NCBI GenBank assembly: GCA_019749855.1
Contig: JAIEPI010000153.1
Location: 1 to 14,365, forward strand
Direction of reading: 5' to 3'
DNA length: 14,365 nucleotides
From: Rickettsiales bacterium
GTDB lineage: Bacteria; Pseudomonadota; Alphaproteobacteria; Rickettsiales; UBA998
Shown here: in pieces, positions 1 to 6,779 of the stretch
Layout of the letters: each line of letters opens with the position of its first letter
Numbering within the stretch: the stretch's first letter is position 1
The notes under the pieces: generated by a model
The model's database searches: none
Told to the model about the DNA's origin: nothing
The model's input: the letters and a program-made list of their open reading frames with translations, nothing else
Position numbers and translations under genes: made by a program

Positions 1-565
1 TACCGGCGGCGCCAACGGCACAATTACGTTCAACTCAGGCACCATCGCCACTAATGTCGCTGACAACATCACAGGTACGGCTGGTGCTGATTTCCTCTTC
101 GCGCTCGCCGGCAATGACACAGTTTCCGCTGGCAATGGCAATGACTCGCTGTGGGGCGCGGACGGCAATGACTTTCTCTTTGGTGAAGTAGGGAATGACT
201 CCATCTCCGGCGGCTTTAACAATGATACCCTCAATGGCGGCCTTGGGGCGGACACGCTGGAAGGTGGCTCAGGAGTGGATCTTTTCGTATTTACCAGCGG
301 AGATTCCGATACTGTCACCGGCATGGATGTCATCTGGGATTTCCGCGAAGGTGATGATGCCGACCTGATTGACCTCTCCAACGCCTCGCTTGATGCCATC
401 GCGCCGGGCGGCTCCTTAGATTGGGGCGACCTTGTCTTCTCCACCCCCGACCAGATTGGCGGCTACATGACCCGCGTTACCATTAGCGGCACCTCCTTCG
501 GCTTCCAACTCGTCGGCTATTGGGAAAAAGACTACAACATCGCCGCCGCCGACTTTGTATTCTAA
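1..565 (+). CDS. RTX calcium-binding repeat exoprotein, C-terminal part (5' end outside window)
   Basis: The reading frame is open from position 2 to the TAA at 563-565, so only the C-terminal ~187 residues are seen and no start lies in the window. From about 110 to 280 there is a run of roughly six degenerate glycine/aspartate nonapeptides of the GGxGxDxLx type (such as GNDSLWGADGND and GGLGADTLEGG). These are known to form calcium-binding beta-rolls in proteins exported unfolded by type I secretion. The final ~95 residues contain a VIWDFREGDDADLIDLS stretch, typical of the serralysin/RTX C-terminal region that precedes or contains the secretion signal, and the protein ends in the hydrophobic DFVF common in such signals. 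The missing N-terminal part would decide the activity (protease, lipase, adhesin). No ABC/HlyD/TolC exporter genes are in the window. Confidence 0.9.
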   Translation, partial: TGGANGTITFNSGTIATNVADNITGTAGADFLFALAGNDTVSAGNGNDSLWGADGNDFLFGEVGNDSISGGFNNDTLNGGLGADTLEGGSGVDLFVFTSGDSDTVTGMDVIWDFREGDDADLIDLSNASLDAIAPGGSLDWGDLVFSTPDQIGGYMTRVTISGTSFGFQLVGYWEKDYNIAAADFVF

Positions 566-637
566 TGAATTCTATCAAATGTATTTACCGTGCCCAACAC
601 GAGTGAATGTCGCCAATCACTGAATCCTTTTCGAGAA

Positions 638-711
638 CCGCGAACGGACAACGCCCACAACCGATCGATCCTTCTTTAAAAAAACCTGATTAAATTGTCC
701 GATAGTGGCGT
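638..711. repeat. Dispersed ~70-bp repeat, copy 1 (left flank of island)
   Basis: This stretch aligns with 6831-6900 in the same orientation. By eye about 52 of 70 aligned positions are identical, with three small gaps (1, 1 and 2 bases). The best-conserved core, read on the + strand, is AACCGATCGATC followed by TCTTTAA here, against AACCGAACGATC and TCTTTAA in copy 2. On the minus strand copy 2 is an open frame, whereas copy 1 is frameshifted by the gaps, so copy 1 looks like the more decayed one. The two copies bracket the segment holding the sigma/VWA/propeller/phosphohistidine operon and the HAD gene. Confidence 0.6.
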
Positions 712-718
712 TAATTCA
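678..718 (-). terminator. Possible terminator after the minus-strand operon
   Basis: Just past the stop of the last operon gene, the minus strand can pair TGAATTAA (718-711) with TTTAATCA (694-687), seven of eight bases, and then runs into seven Ts (684-678). The stem is AT-rich with a 16-base loop, so it would be weak. Position and T-run fit an intrinsic terminator, but the stretch overlaps repeat copy 1, so the similarity may be incidental. Confidence 0.35.
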
Positions 719-727
719 GACAGCTAC

Positions 728-1813
728 TCACCTGCTTGATAAGTATTGTCCCGAGGAGAGAGCACACTCTACCCTTTTTAGTAATGGATCGACCCTCAAT
801 ATCAAGTTGGGCTCTAAGGCCAAGTGCTGCACAATCTCAGCAATAAATTCTTTCCCCAAGCCAGTGATACTCGGCAAATTCTGCTCCCGCGCTATAGAGG
901 CGGCGTGAGATAGTGCTCCACCTTGTGCATAGAGTACGGCAGCAGCATAGGAGAAAAGCACGGTCGTATCAGGTCTGGCTAATGGGAAGATCAAGACTAG
1001 CCTTTCGTTGCTCGCTTTCACCCGTTCTTCATCTGCTTTATTGCGAACCAGAAACGCACGGCATGTAATGGGTTCACCCGTGATAGGGATGCCGTGCCAT
1101 TGGGTTGAAAGCCTCTGTTTCATCGTGTGTAGAATAGTATCTTTAGCAAGGGGTGTTGGAAATTCTTTAGGTGGATGATTCCAGAAAAACTCAGGTATAT
1201 TGCCTGCTGCTTCTTCGTTTTCCTTCGCCTGAAACAGTACAGTCCATGCTGGCGAAAGCTGATTACGCCGATGTTGCAGAGACTTAATTTGTATGATTAC
1301 AGATCTGAAAGTTTTAGAAATCGAATAAGTGTCTGCCAGGCCACCATGCAGCATGGTGGATGGAATGCGCATGGTAAGTGCCAGGATACAAAACCCAAGC
1401 GCCAAACTCTCAACCAGTTTTGCTTCATTGTCATCTGGCAATGGTATGTCTGCTGCGAGATGATTTTGTACGTAACGTGAAATGTGCCAATGTGCTTTGA
1501 CCATACTCCACGTGGTCGATAAAGTGTAGGTATATCGATAGGTGAATTTTTCATCCTTAGGTTCGGGGAAGAGGCTGCCCCCACTGACGATATCCACCAT
1601 GGCATTCCAATTAATATAGGGCGTATCTCGGTGCCAACATAGCAGACCATCTGGAACGTCTTCCGTTGGCAAACCAATCATTATCAATGCCTTGCTCCAG
1701 ATTGAATTGGGATCGGTTGGATCAAAAATTGCTGCAAGTATTTCTTTGTCGCGGTTGTCCAGCCTTGATGGCAAGGCACTATCCTCTGCAAAACGGTGCC
1801 ATAATGTTGGCAT
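728..1813 (-). CDS. Protein with PEP-utilizer phosphohistidine (swivelling) domain, no ATP-grasp
   Basis: This 361-residue protein carries at residues ~298-320 the motif GGALSHAASIARE...LPSITGLG. It matches the phosphohistidine signature of the mobile domain of PEP synthase, pyruvate phosphate dikinase, PTS enzyme I and rifampin phosphotransferase; His303 would be the phosphorylated residue. In those enzymes the domain shuttles phosphate between an ATP-grasp site and a second active site. Here the ATP-grasp (PEP/pyruvate-binding) domain is absent, and I do not recognise residues 1-240, which are rich in Trp and His. The ATG at 1813 is chosen because its first base is the last base of the upstream TGA (TGATG) and a GGAG lies 7 bases ahead; an overlapping TTG at 1816 is possible. 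It is the last gene of the minus-strand operon. It could accept phosphate from a kinase encoded elsewhere, or act only as a binding or sensor protein. Confidence 0.75.
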   Translation of the reverse strand: MPTLWHRFAEDSALPSRLDNRDKEILAAIFDPTDPNSIWSKALIMIGLPTEDVPDGLLCWHRDTPYINWNAMVDIVSGGSLFPEPKDEKFTYRYTYTLSTTWSMVKAHWHISRYVQNHLAADIPLPDDNEAKLVESLALGFCILALTMRIPSTMLHGGLADTYSISKTFRSVIIQIKSLQHRRNQLSPAWTVLFQAKENEEAAGNIPEFFWNHPPKEFPTPLAKDTILHTMKQRLSTQWHGIPITGEPITCRAFLVRNKADEERVKASNERLVLIFPLARPDTTVLFSYAAAVLYAQGGALSHAASIAREQNLPSITGLGKEFIAEIVQHLALEPNLILRVDPLLKRVECALSSGQYLSSR

Positions 1814-3198
1814 CAATGTGCTCCGAATCCAGCATAGGAGCTGATAGTAGACGGCGTGACAATGTATAGTATTCCATCCGCATAAATCGGACTGGAATGA
1901 CCATTCTCGACACTAAAATGTACATATTCTTTTCCAGTCTTTATTTCGCGGACACTTACATTGCCATCTGTAGCAATCGCGATGACGAACGAATCTGCGA
2001 CACTTTCCATCAGTGCGATGTCGGTTAGAATTTCATCGCCAATTTTCTCACGCCATGCCACACTGCCATCTTGTGTACGCAGCGCCATCATGGTTCCGTC
2101 TTTTAGAGTGTAAAATAAAAGCGATCCATCACGCGATAACGTGCCTTCTGGTAATGGCATTGCAGGAAGTTTGACTTTCCATGATACCGCACCATCGAGT
2201 TTCAGACTATATGCCCAGCCCGCATCGGTTGATTTCAGAGCACCTACTTGTCCATGTGCCGTGCTAAGATACATCCGTTCACCACTGCGCCAAATACTTC
2301 CCATCGTATTTCCTTCCAGAGGTGTTTTCCACTTGATATCCCCATCATCGGGATTCAACTCGAACACCGCAACACCGTCGGCATCTTCTTTTAACTTGGC
2401 AATGGCGAAAAGCCTACCTTCACTATAGAGTGGTGGCACATCCATATGCCCTAACTTCTGCCACCATAATTTCTCGCCCTTATCCACCGAGAGTGCCCAT
2501 AGACCTGTTGCACCACCAGAGTACCACAAACGGTTTCGCGATACATCCACAACGGGATAAGACTCAAGATGGCTGCGAAAACGCCGCGTCCATTGCGGCA
2601 CACCATCAAGTGAAAGTGCAGTCAGCTCGCACACAGGGGAAGTATGATAACCTTCACCTATATAAATACGGCCACCCGCAATAGCTGGGGGCGTGAATAC
2701 TGGTTGCCGTTTTTGCAGACTCCATAGCGAGTGGCCATCGACTGCATCAAAGGCATCGAGTGTCGCATCCCATGTACCAACTAGAAGTATCCCATTATGT
2801 ACCAATGGTTTTCCGAGATTACGATGGGGTGTTTTTACTTTCCATAGCTGAGTGAGTGGCTGCAGATTATTCGTCGGCAAAAATTGGCGGCGCTGGGTAG
2901 AAAAGCTTTCCAGTATAGGCATCGTCTCTAAGAGTTCCGAGCCGATTGCTTCCATGGGCTGATTTGCTTTACGCTGCCAAACTATCCAGCCCGCTGCGGT
3001 AAAAAATCCTATGCTGGCCAGCAAAGCGACATAGCGGAGCATTTTTCGTCGCCAAATCACGTTGCTAACCAACTGCGTGCCGCCTGCCAATGCACTCAGC
3101 AACGTTAAAAACCACGGCAACAGCTCTACCAATGGCAAGAATGCCGGAAAGATATAAAAGGTCGAACCATAACGACGTGTGAAATAATCAGGAGGCAT
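1813..3198 (-). CDS. Membrane-anchored PQQ-type (BamB-like) beta-propeller protein
   Basis: A 461-residue protein. Two hydrophobic segments (about residues 16-38 and 54-75) near the N-terminus are followed by an extracytoplasmic-type domain from ~115 to the end. It contains a recurring outer-strand tryptophan motif (LWKVKTP, LWSLQKR, QWTRRF, LWWQKLG, KWKTPLEG, SWKVKLP, AWREKIG) every 40-50 residues, and recurrent A/D-x-DG-x-LW and GG-R-IYIG elements. This gives seven, perhaps eight, blades of the PQQ/BamB-like fold. Nothing shows that it binds PQQ; such propellers often act as binding or scaffold modules. The ATG at 3198 is preferred over an in-frame TTG at 3210 because a GGAG sits 6 bases before it. 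The stop overlaps the start of the next gene, implying translational coupling. The gap to the upstream VWA gene is 83 bases with no clear terminator. Confidence 0.85.
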   Translation of the reverse strand: MPPDYFTRRYGSTFYIFPAFLPLVELLPWFLTLLSALAGGTQLVSNVIWRRKMLRYVALLASIGFFTAAGWIVWQRKANQPMEAIGSELLETMPILESFSTQRRQFLPTNNLQPLTQLWKVKTPHRNLGKPLVHNGILLVGTWDATLDAFDAVDGHSLWSLQKRQPVFTPPAIAGGRIYIGEGYHTSPVCELTALSLDGVPQWTRRFRSHLESYPVVDVSRNRLWYSGGATGLWALSVDKGEKLWWQKLGHMDVPPLYSEGRLFAIAKLKEDADGVAVFELNPDDGDIKWKTPLEGNTMGSIWRSGERMYLSTAHGQVGALKSTDAGWAYSLKLDGAVSWKVKLPAMPLPEGTLSRDGSLLFYTLKDGTMMALRTQDGSVAWREKIGDEILTDIALMESVADSFVIAIATDGNVSVREIKTGKEYVHFSVENGHSSPIYADGILYIVTPSTISSYAGFGAH

Positions 3199-3281
3199 GG
3201 CAGGCTCCAATCTTCATATGACTAGTTGATTTTCATTGTGAGCACGGGTGGTTGAGCCATAGAAACCGGTACTGAATGCGA

Positions 3282-5354
3282 CTAACGTTGCCCACCTTCA
3301 AGTGGTTTTAAGCCAGCAGCTGATTTTGCCAAGCGCACGAGGTTTATGAACTCCGCGCGATAGCCAAATTTATCCGTACCCTTGGCAGATTCGGCAAGGT
3401 TTACCACATCATCGTATGTGTAATCCTTTGTCATTCCCTCACCGCGCAGCAATTGGCCAAATGCAGCAACGGATGTCGCGAACCGTGCTTCGGTTGACGC
3501 TTTATCGATGTTCGTCACTTCCACCGTGCCATCAATCGGCGTGGTGATGAGCTTGCTGACATCTTCCTTCGGCAGTTTATAGCGGATTTTGAGGAAGGCA
3601 TATTCGTTGCCCTTGCCTTTTGTTTTAACGACTTTTTTGTCTGCTGCGTAGCGCAAATCATCAACCAGTCTTGCGTCACTATCAGTCGGGGTGATTTCGT
3701 AAATCGCTGTTACCGCATGGCCTGCACCAATTTCCCCCGCATCAATCTTATCGTTATTGAAGTCTTCACGGTTTAGCATTCGCGTTTCATAACCAATCAG
3801 GCGATACTCTGCGACTTTCGTAGGGTTGAACTCGACCTGAATTTTTACATCTTTAGCGATGGTGAATAACGTCGAACCTGCCTCCTCTACCAGCACTTTG
3901 CGTGCCTCGTTGAGATTGTCGATATAGGCGGCATTGCCATTGCCGTTTTGCGCCAGCGTCTGCATCATCGCATCGTTGTAATTGCCTTGACCAAACCCTA
4001 ACACCGACAAAAAGACACCCGTGTCACGTTTGCGCTCGATGAAACTTTTTAGCTCGTTTTGGTCTGTAATGCCGATATTGAAATCGCCATCTGTCGCCAG
4101 AATCACGCGATTGACGCCTTTTTTATCGAAGTTGCGTTCGGCAAGTTGATAGGCTTGGCGAATCCCCTCCGCACCGGCTGTGGAGCCACCAGAGTTGAAG
4201 CTATCAATGGTGCTAAGAATTTTTGCTTTATCGGCCACTTTCGTCGGCTCAAGCGCCACACCCGCACTACCAGCGTAGGTGACAATCGCTACCGTATCAT
4301 CCGCTTGCAAACTATCGAGCAACAGCTTCATCGAGTTTTTGAGTAAAGGTAATTTATTCGGCTCGTTCATGGAACCAGACGTGTCAATGAGGAACACGAG
4401 ATTACTATGCGGTTTGGCATTATTGGGTAATTCATAGCCCTTAATACCAATATGGATCAGCTTGGTGCCTTTGTTCCATGGCGTCGGCATCACACTGACA
4501 CTGGATGCAAATGGCTCATTTTTTTCTTTTGGGAGTGCGTAATCATAGGGAAAATAATTCACCATCTCCTCGATGCGCACCGAATCCTTCTGCGGCAATA
4601 CATTGTTGTTCAGGGAAGCTCGCATGAAAGAATAGGACGCGGTATCGACATCGATTGAAAAAGTTGAAACTGGCTCCTCTTTTACAATCTTTAAAGGGTT
4701 ATCTTTTACATGCTCGAACTTATCGCGTCCCTCGTCGTGATAGGCAGGTTGCGCAATTGGTTCGTCAGGCATCATCACCATGTTGGCGTTAACGCCATCT
4801 GCACTTCTGTCCCTACCTATACCAACTTGTACTTTTGATGGCATTGGAGCTCCATCCATTGGCGGTGATGCCATTAATGCAGCTGGTGCAGCCCTCTGCG
4901 CACTATCTATGGGTAGTACTTTTTTCATTACTGCATCAGCAGAGGTCACGCTCTGTTCTCTGGATTCTTCAAGCTCTACTGTTGTGGTCGAGAGGGAGGG
5001 ATTTAATGGAGCCGCTTTTATTTGCGCCACAACATCCTGTGATTCTTGCTTAAACCGAATGAATTCGTTGTTAAGCGCACTGGTATTGAGCAATGCCACG
5101 ACCAGTGTTGCCGAGCATAAGCCGCCAGCAAGCATGTAACTTTTTTTCATAACTGCTCCATTATTAGGGTTCAGCAACGAGCGTGCTGTATTGATAAGAC
5201 GACGCCACATTGCGATTCCTTGGGCGCGGTGTAGATTTTTTTGTTCGAATGCAGCCATCGCCTTATCAATTGTTTGATTTTCAACGTATTTATTGATTTC
5301 CGGTATCGGACTATTTTTTAGCAATTGGCGGATTTCATCCATCGGGTCAGTCAT
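3282..5354 (-). CDS. YfbK-like VWA protein with cytoplasmic N-terminal extension and one membrane span
   Basis: A 690-residue protein. Residues 1-70 are hydrophilic and would be cytoplasmic; 72-93 form one membrane span; 100-210 are a low-complexity linker. The region ~211-310 resembles the VWA-associated N-terminal domain of YfbK-type proteins (DKFEHVKDNPLK, STFSIDVDTASYSFMR). A VWA domain follows with a complete MIDAS: DTSGS at 324-328, Thr392 in GGSTAG, Asp422 in ATDGD. The C-terminal ~180 residues match the DUF3520-type tail of the same family (VEFNPTKVAEYRLIGYE). The start overlaps the stop of the sigma gene by 8 bases and has a strong GGAGGG 5 bases upstream. Coupling to an ECF sigma gene together with this topology suggests the N-terminal head is an anti-sigma element and the VWA domain the outside sensor; that is inference. 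No zinc-type anti-sigma motif (HxxxCxxC) is present. Confidence 0.88.
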   Translation of the reverse strand: MTDPMDEIRQLLKNSPIPEINKYVENQTIDKAMAAFEQKNLHRAQGIAMWRRLINTARSLLNPNNGAVMKKSYMLAGGLCSATLVVALLNTSALNNEFIRFKQESQDVVAQIKAAPLNPSLSTTTVELEESREQSVTSADAVMKKVLPIDSAQRAAPAALMASPPMDGAPMPSKVQVGIGRDRSADGVNANMVMMPDEPIAQPAYHDEGRDKFEHVKDNPLKIVKEEPVSTFSIDVDTASYSFMRASLNNNVLPQKDSVRIEEMVNYFPYDYALPKEKNEPFASSVSVMPTPWNKGTKLIHIGIKGYELPNNAKPHSNLVFLIDTSGSMNEPNKLPLLKNSMKLLLDSLQADDTVAIVTYAGSAGVALEPTKVADKAKILSTIDSFNSGGSTAGAEGIRQAYQLAERNFDKKGVNRVILATDGDFNIGITDQNELKSFIERKRDTGVFLSVLGFGQGNYNDAMMQTLAQNGNGNAAYIDNLNEARKVLVEEAGSTLFTIAKDVKIQVEFNPTKVAEYRLIGYETRMLNREDFNNDKIDAGEIGAGHAVTAIYEITPTDSDARLVDDLRYAADKKVVKTKGKGNEYAFLKIRYKLPKEDVSKLITTPIDGTVEVTNIDKASTEARFATSVAAFGQLLRGEGMTKDYTYDDVVNLAESAKGTDKFGYRAEFINLVRLAKSAAGLKPLEGGQR

Positions 5355-5883
5355 GGCAACCCTCCATCTGTTGTAGTAATTGTTTCCGAATTTCGTGCAT
5401 GCGCCACGAGATGGTTGATTCCTTACAGTCGAGCACTTTCGCAGCTTCGGCGTGATTAAGTTCCTCAGCTAGGACCAATAATGCCGTTTCCGGCAACGGT
5501 GGTTTAAGTGCTGCAATGGCACGGTAGAGCCAGACAGTTTTTTGCCTCAAATCGTAAGCATCGGCTGCACCCATGGCTTCGAGTTCCACATATTGTGTAT
5601 CACGCGCTGAATCAGCCTTACGCTTTTTGCGAAAGTCATGGCATTGATTCACCACCACACGATAGAGCCACGTGCTGAAACTACTTTTACCGTTATAGCT
5701 ATTGAGTTTATCCACCAGCGCCACACACACCTCCTGCGCCACATCCTCTGCATCGGCACTGTGTCCCATGAAGCGGTAAGCAACGCGATATATCATGGCG
5801 TAATGCGCACGTAGTAATAGCTCGAACGAAGCGCGGTCGCCGCGTTTTGCCTGGGTGATGATGTTTTGTATATCCTCGTTCAT
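5347..5883 (-). CDS. ECF-type RNA polymerase sigma factor
   Basis: The 178-residue length and two-domain layout fit an extracytoplasmic-function sigma factor. Region 2 spans about residues 19-88, with the core-binding/-10 segment including DAEDVAQEV and the STWLYRVVVNQCHDFRKKRK stretch. Region 4 spans about 118-172, with a helix-turn-helix around LNHAEAAKVLDCKESTISWRMHEIR. Between them is a ~25-residue linker and no sigma region 3, as expected for the class. It is the first gene of the minus-strand operon and its stop lies inside the start of the VWA gene (ATGACTGA), so the two are translationally coupled. An AGGA close to the ATG is the only Shine-Dalgarno candidate. Such sigma factors usually direct their own operon, but I could not identify a confident -35/-10 pair upstream. 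The downstream membrane protein is the likely regulator. Confidence 0.93.
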   Translation of the reverse strand: MNEDIQNIITQAKRGDRASFELLLRAHYAMIYRVAYRFMGHSADAEDVAQEVCVALVDKLNSYNGKSSFSTWLYRVVVNQCHDFRKKRKADSARDTQYVELEAMGAADAYDLRQKTVWLYRAIAALKPPLPETALLVLAEELNHAEAAKVLDCKESTISWRMHEIRKQLLQQMEGCHD

Positions 5884-6149
5884 GCATCCTATTGGTTAGA
5901 CGACACCATGTTACGATTCCTTTGATTCAGTCGAGAAAATGCTCCACAAACTTTTCCCATATGCCCTTGCTTAATCGACTCTTGGCATATGTTCAGCATT
6001 ACATAAATGATTTAGCAGGCACAGCTTCATCTTTTATGTTTTTTGCTTTTTATGTGTTCTAAGTGTTGCTAATAAATGTAGTACAAATCATTTTTGTGAA
6101 TAATTCGTGGCTGATATGTTTCTAGGGGTGTGGATAAACTGGCTGCTTC
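5884..6149. other. AT-rich divergent intergenic region
   Basis: This 266-base region separates the divergently transcribed sigma and HAD genes and must hold promoters for both. It contains the inverted repeat described separately and AT-rich stretches (6028-6080). I see no open frame of coding quality in it and no RNA gene. A TGAAC on the minus strand near the inverted repeat resembles an ECF -35 element, but no well-spaced -10 partner is evident. Confidence 0.6.
5958..5991. promoter_or_regulatory. Inverted repeat CATATGCC-N18-GGCATATG, candidate operator
   Basis: Perfect 8-base arms CATATGCC (5958-5965) and GGCATATG (5984-5991) are separated by 18 bases, about 75-110 bases upstream of the sigma-factor start. 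Each arm contains the palindrome CATATG. Arm centres 26 bases apart place the two sites on roughly the same DNA face, as for a dimeric regulator. This is a pattern seen in the sequence; no regulator gene is recognised nearby apart from the sigma factor itself. Confidence 0.35.
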
Positions 6150-6677
6150 ATGAATCATAGCAATCAAAAAATAATCTTTCTCGATATTGATGGCGTCATC
6201 TCCACGGCAAGGGCGCAAGCGGCCTTTCATAAAACACCCCGTGCGGCGACATTTGGCACAACAGACACTTATGATCCGGTAGTGATGGGTTTGCTCAATA
6301 GATTATGTGCGGATCACGGGGCTAAAGTCGTGCTTACATCGTCTGAGGCCGCCGTATGTTCTCGTGAAGAGATGGAAGAACTCTTTTATGGCCAAGGATT
6401 CACAGGTCAATTTCATGATGATTGGTGCATTGACGACACAATGGATATACTGCGAAGTCGCGGCTCTTCTATTGTGCGATGGTGCGAAAAGCACCACATA
6501 AAACCGTCAGATTGTATTATTTTTGATGATACAAAATTTTCCCTGCCTAGAAATTACGCAACACGGTTCATAAAAACTCATCCCGCCGACGGCATGTCCT
6601 TTGACAACTTCGAGAAAGGTGAATCCCTATTAGCGGGGAAGCAGCCTCAAAAACAAGGCGGGCTTGAAGTAGGTTAA
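6150..6677 (+). CDS. HAD-superfamily hydrolase-like protein (HAD domain of the 'Swiss army knife' type)
   Basis: A 175-residue protein with all core HAD motifs: motif I FLDIDGVIS (Asp12 nucleophile, Asp14 acid/base), motif II VLTSS (Thr63/Ser64), and the acidic motif near the C-terminus IIFDD (Asp126/Asp127). The layout, with a short insert, the RG-x-x-IVRWCEKH stretch and the C-terminal IFDD, resembles the small stand-alone HAD proteins related to the phosphatase domain of bacterial RNA-repair ('Swiss army knife') proteins. The substrate cannot be told from the sequence. The ATG at 6150 has no good Shine-Dalgarno. It is transcribed divergently from the sigma operon and lies inside the segment bounded by the two ~70-bp repeats. 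No ligase or kinase partner gene is adjacent. Confidence 0.75.
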   Translation: MNHSNQKIIFLDIDGVISTARAQAAFHKTPRAATFGTTDTYDPVVMGLLNRLCADHGAKVVLTSSEAAVCSREEMEELFYGQGFTGQFHDDWCIDDTMDILRSRGSSIVRWCEKHHIKPSDCIIFDDTKFSLPRNYATRFIKTHPADGMSFDNFEKGESLLAGKQPQKQGGLEVG

Positions 6678-6741
6678 TGTGTGGGTAGAGGGTATTTAAA
6701 ATAAGAATTTCTGCCCTTAATTCTGGCATCATTCTTGTTTC

Positions 6742-6764
6742 CTTAATAGTTTTAAGTTTTTTTT
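6742..6764 (+). terminator. Possible terminator after the HAD gene
   Basis: A short stem CTTAA/TTAAG (6742-6746 with 6752-6756, loop of 5) is followed at once by eight Ts (6757-6764). It lies 65 bases after the HAD stop codon. The T-run is convincing but the 5-bp AT-rich stem is weak, so this is a low-confidence call. Confidence 0.35.
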
Positions 6765-6779
6765 GCGTCAGGTTCAGGA

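Noticed and set aside
110..280. Regularly spaced repeats that could suggest a CRISPR or tandem DNA array
   Set aside because: They are degenerate at DNA level and in phase with glycine/aspartate nonapeptides of the RTX protein, so they are coding repeats.
728..1813. Reading the gene as a rifampin phosphotransferase or PEP synthase
   Set aside because: Only the mobile phosphohistidine domain is present; the ATP-grasp domain required for either activity is missing.
1813..3198. Calling the propeller gene bamB or a PQQ-dependent dehydrogenase
   Set aside because: BamB is a lipoprotein with a lipobox and PQQ dehydrogenases have catalytic Asp/Glu and Cys-Cys features; here there are two N-terminal membrane segments and none of those residues were seen.
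4780..5139. 119-codon + strand frame inside the VWA gene
   Set aside because: It is a shadow of the low-complexity linker of the VWA protein on the opposite strand; there is no start signal or family match.
5884..5960. ECF-type promoter on the minus strand (GGAAT or TGAAC with CGTC/GTC partners)
   Set aside because: The candidate -35 and -10 pairs have spacings of about 13 or 20 bases rather than 16-17, so no pair was called.
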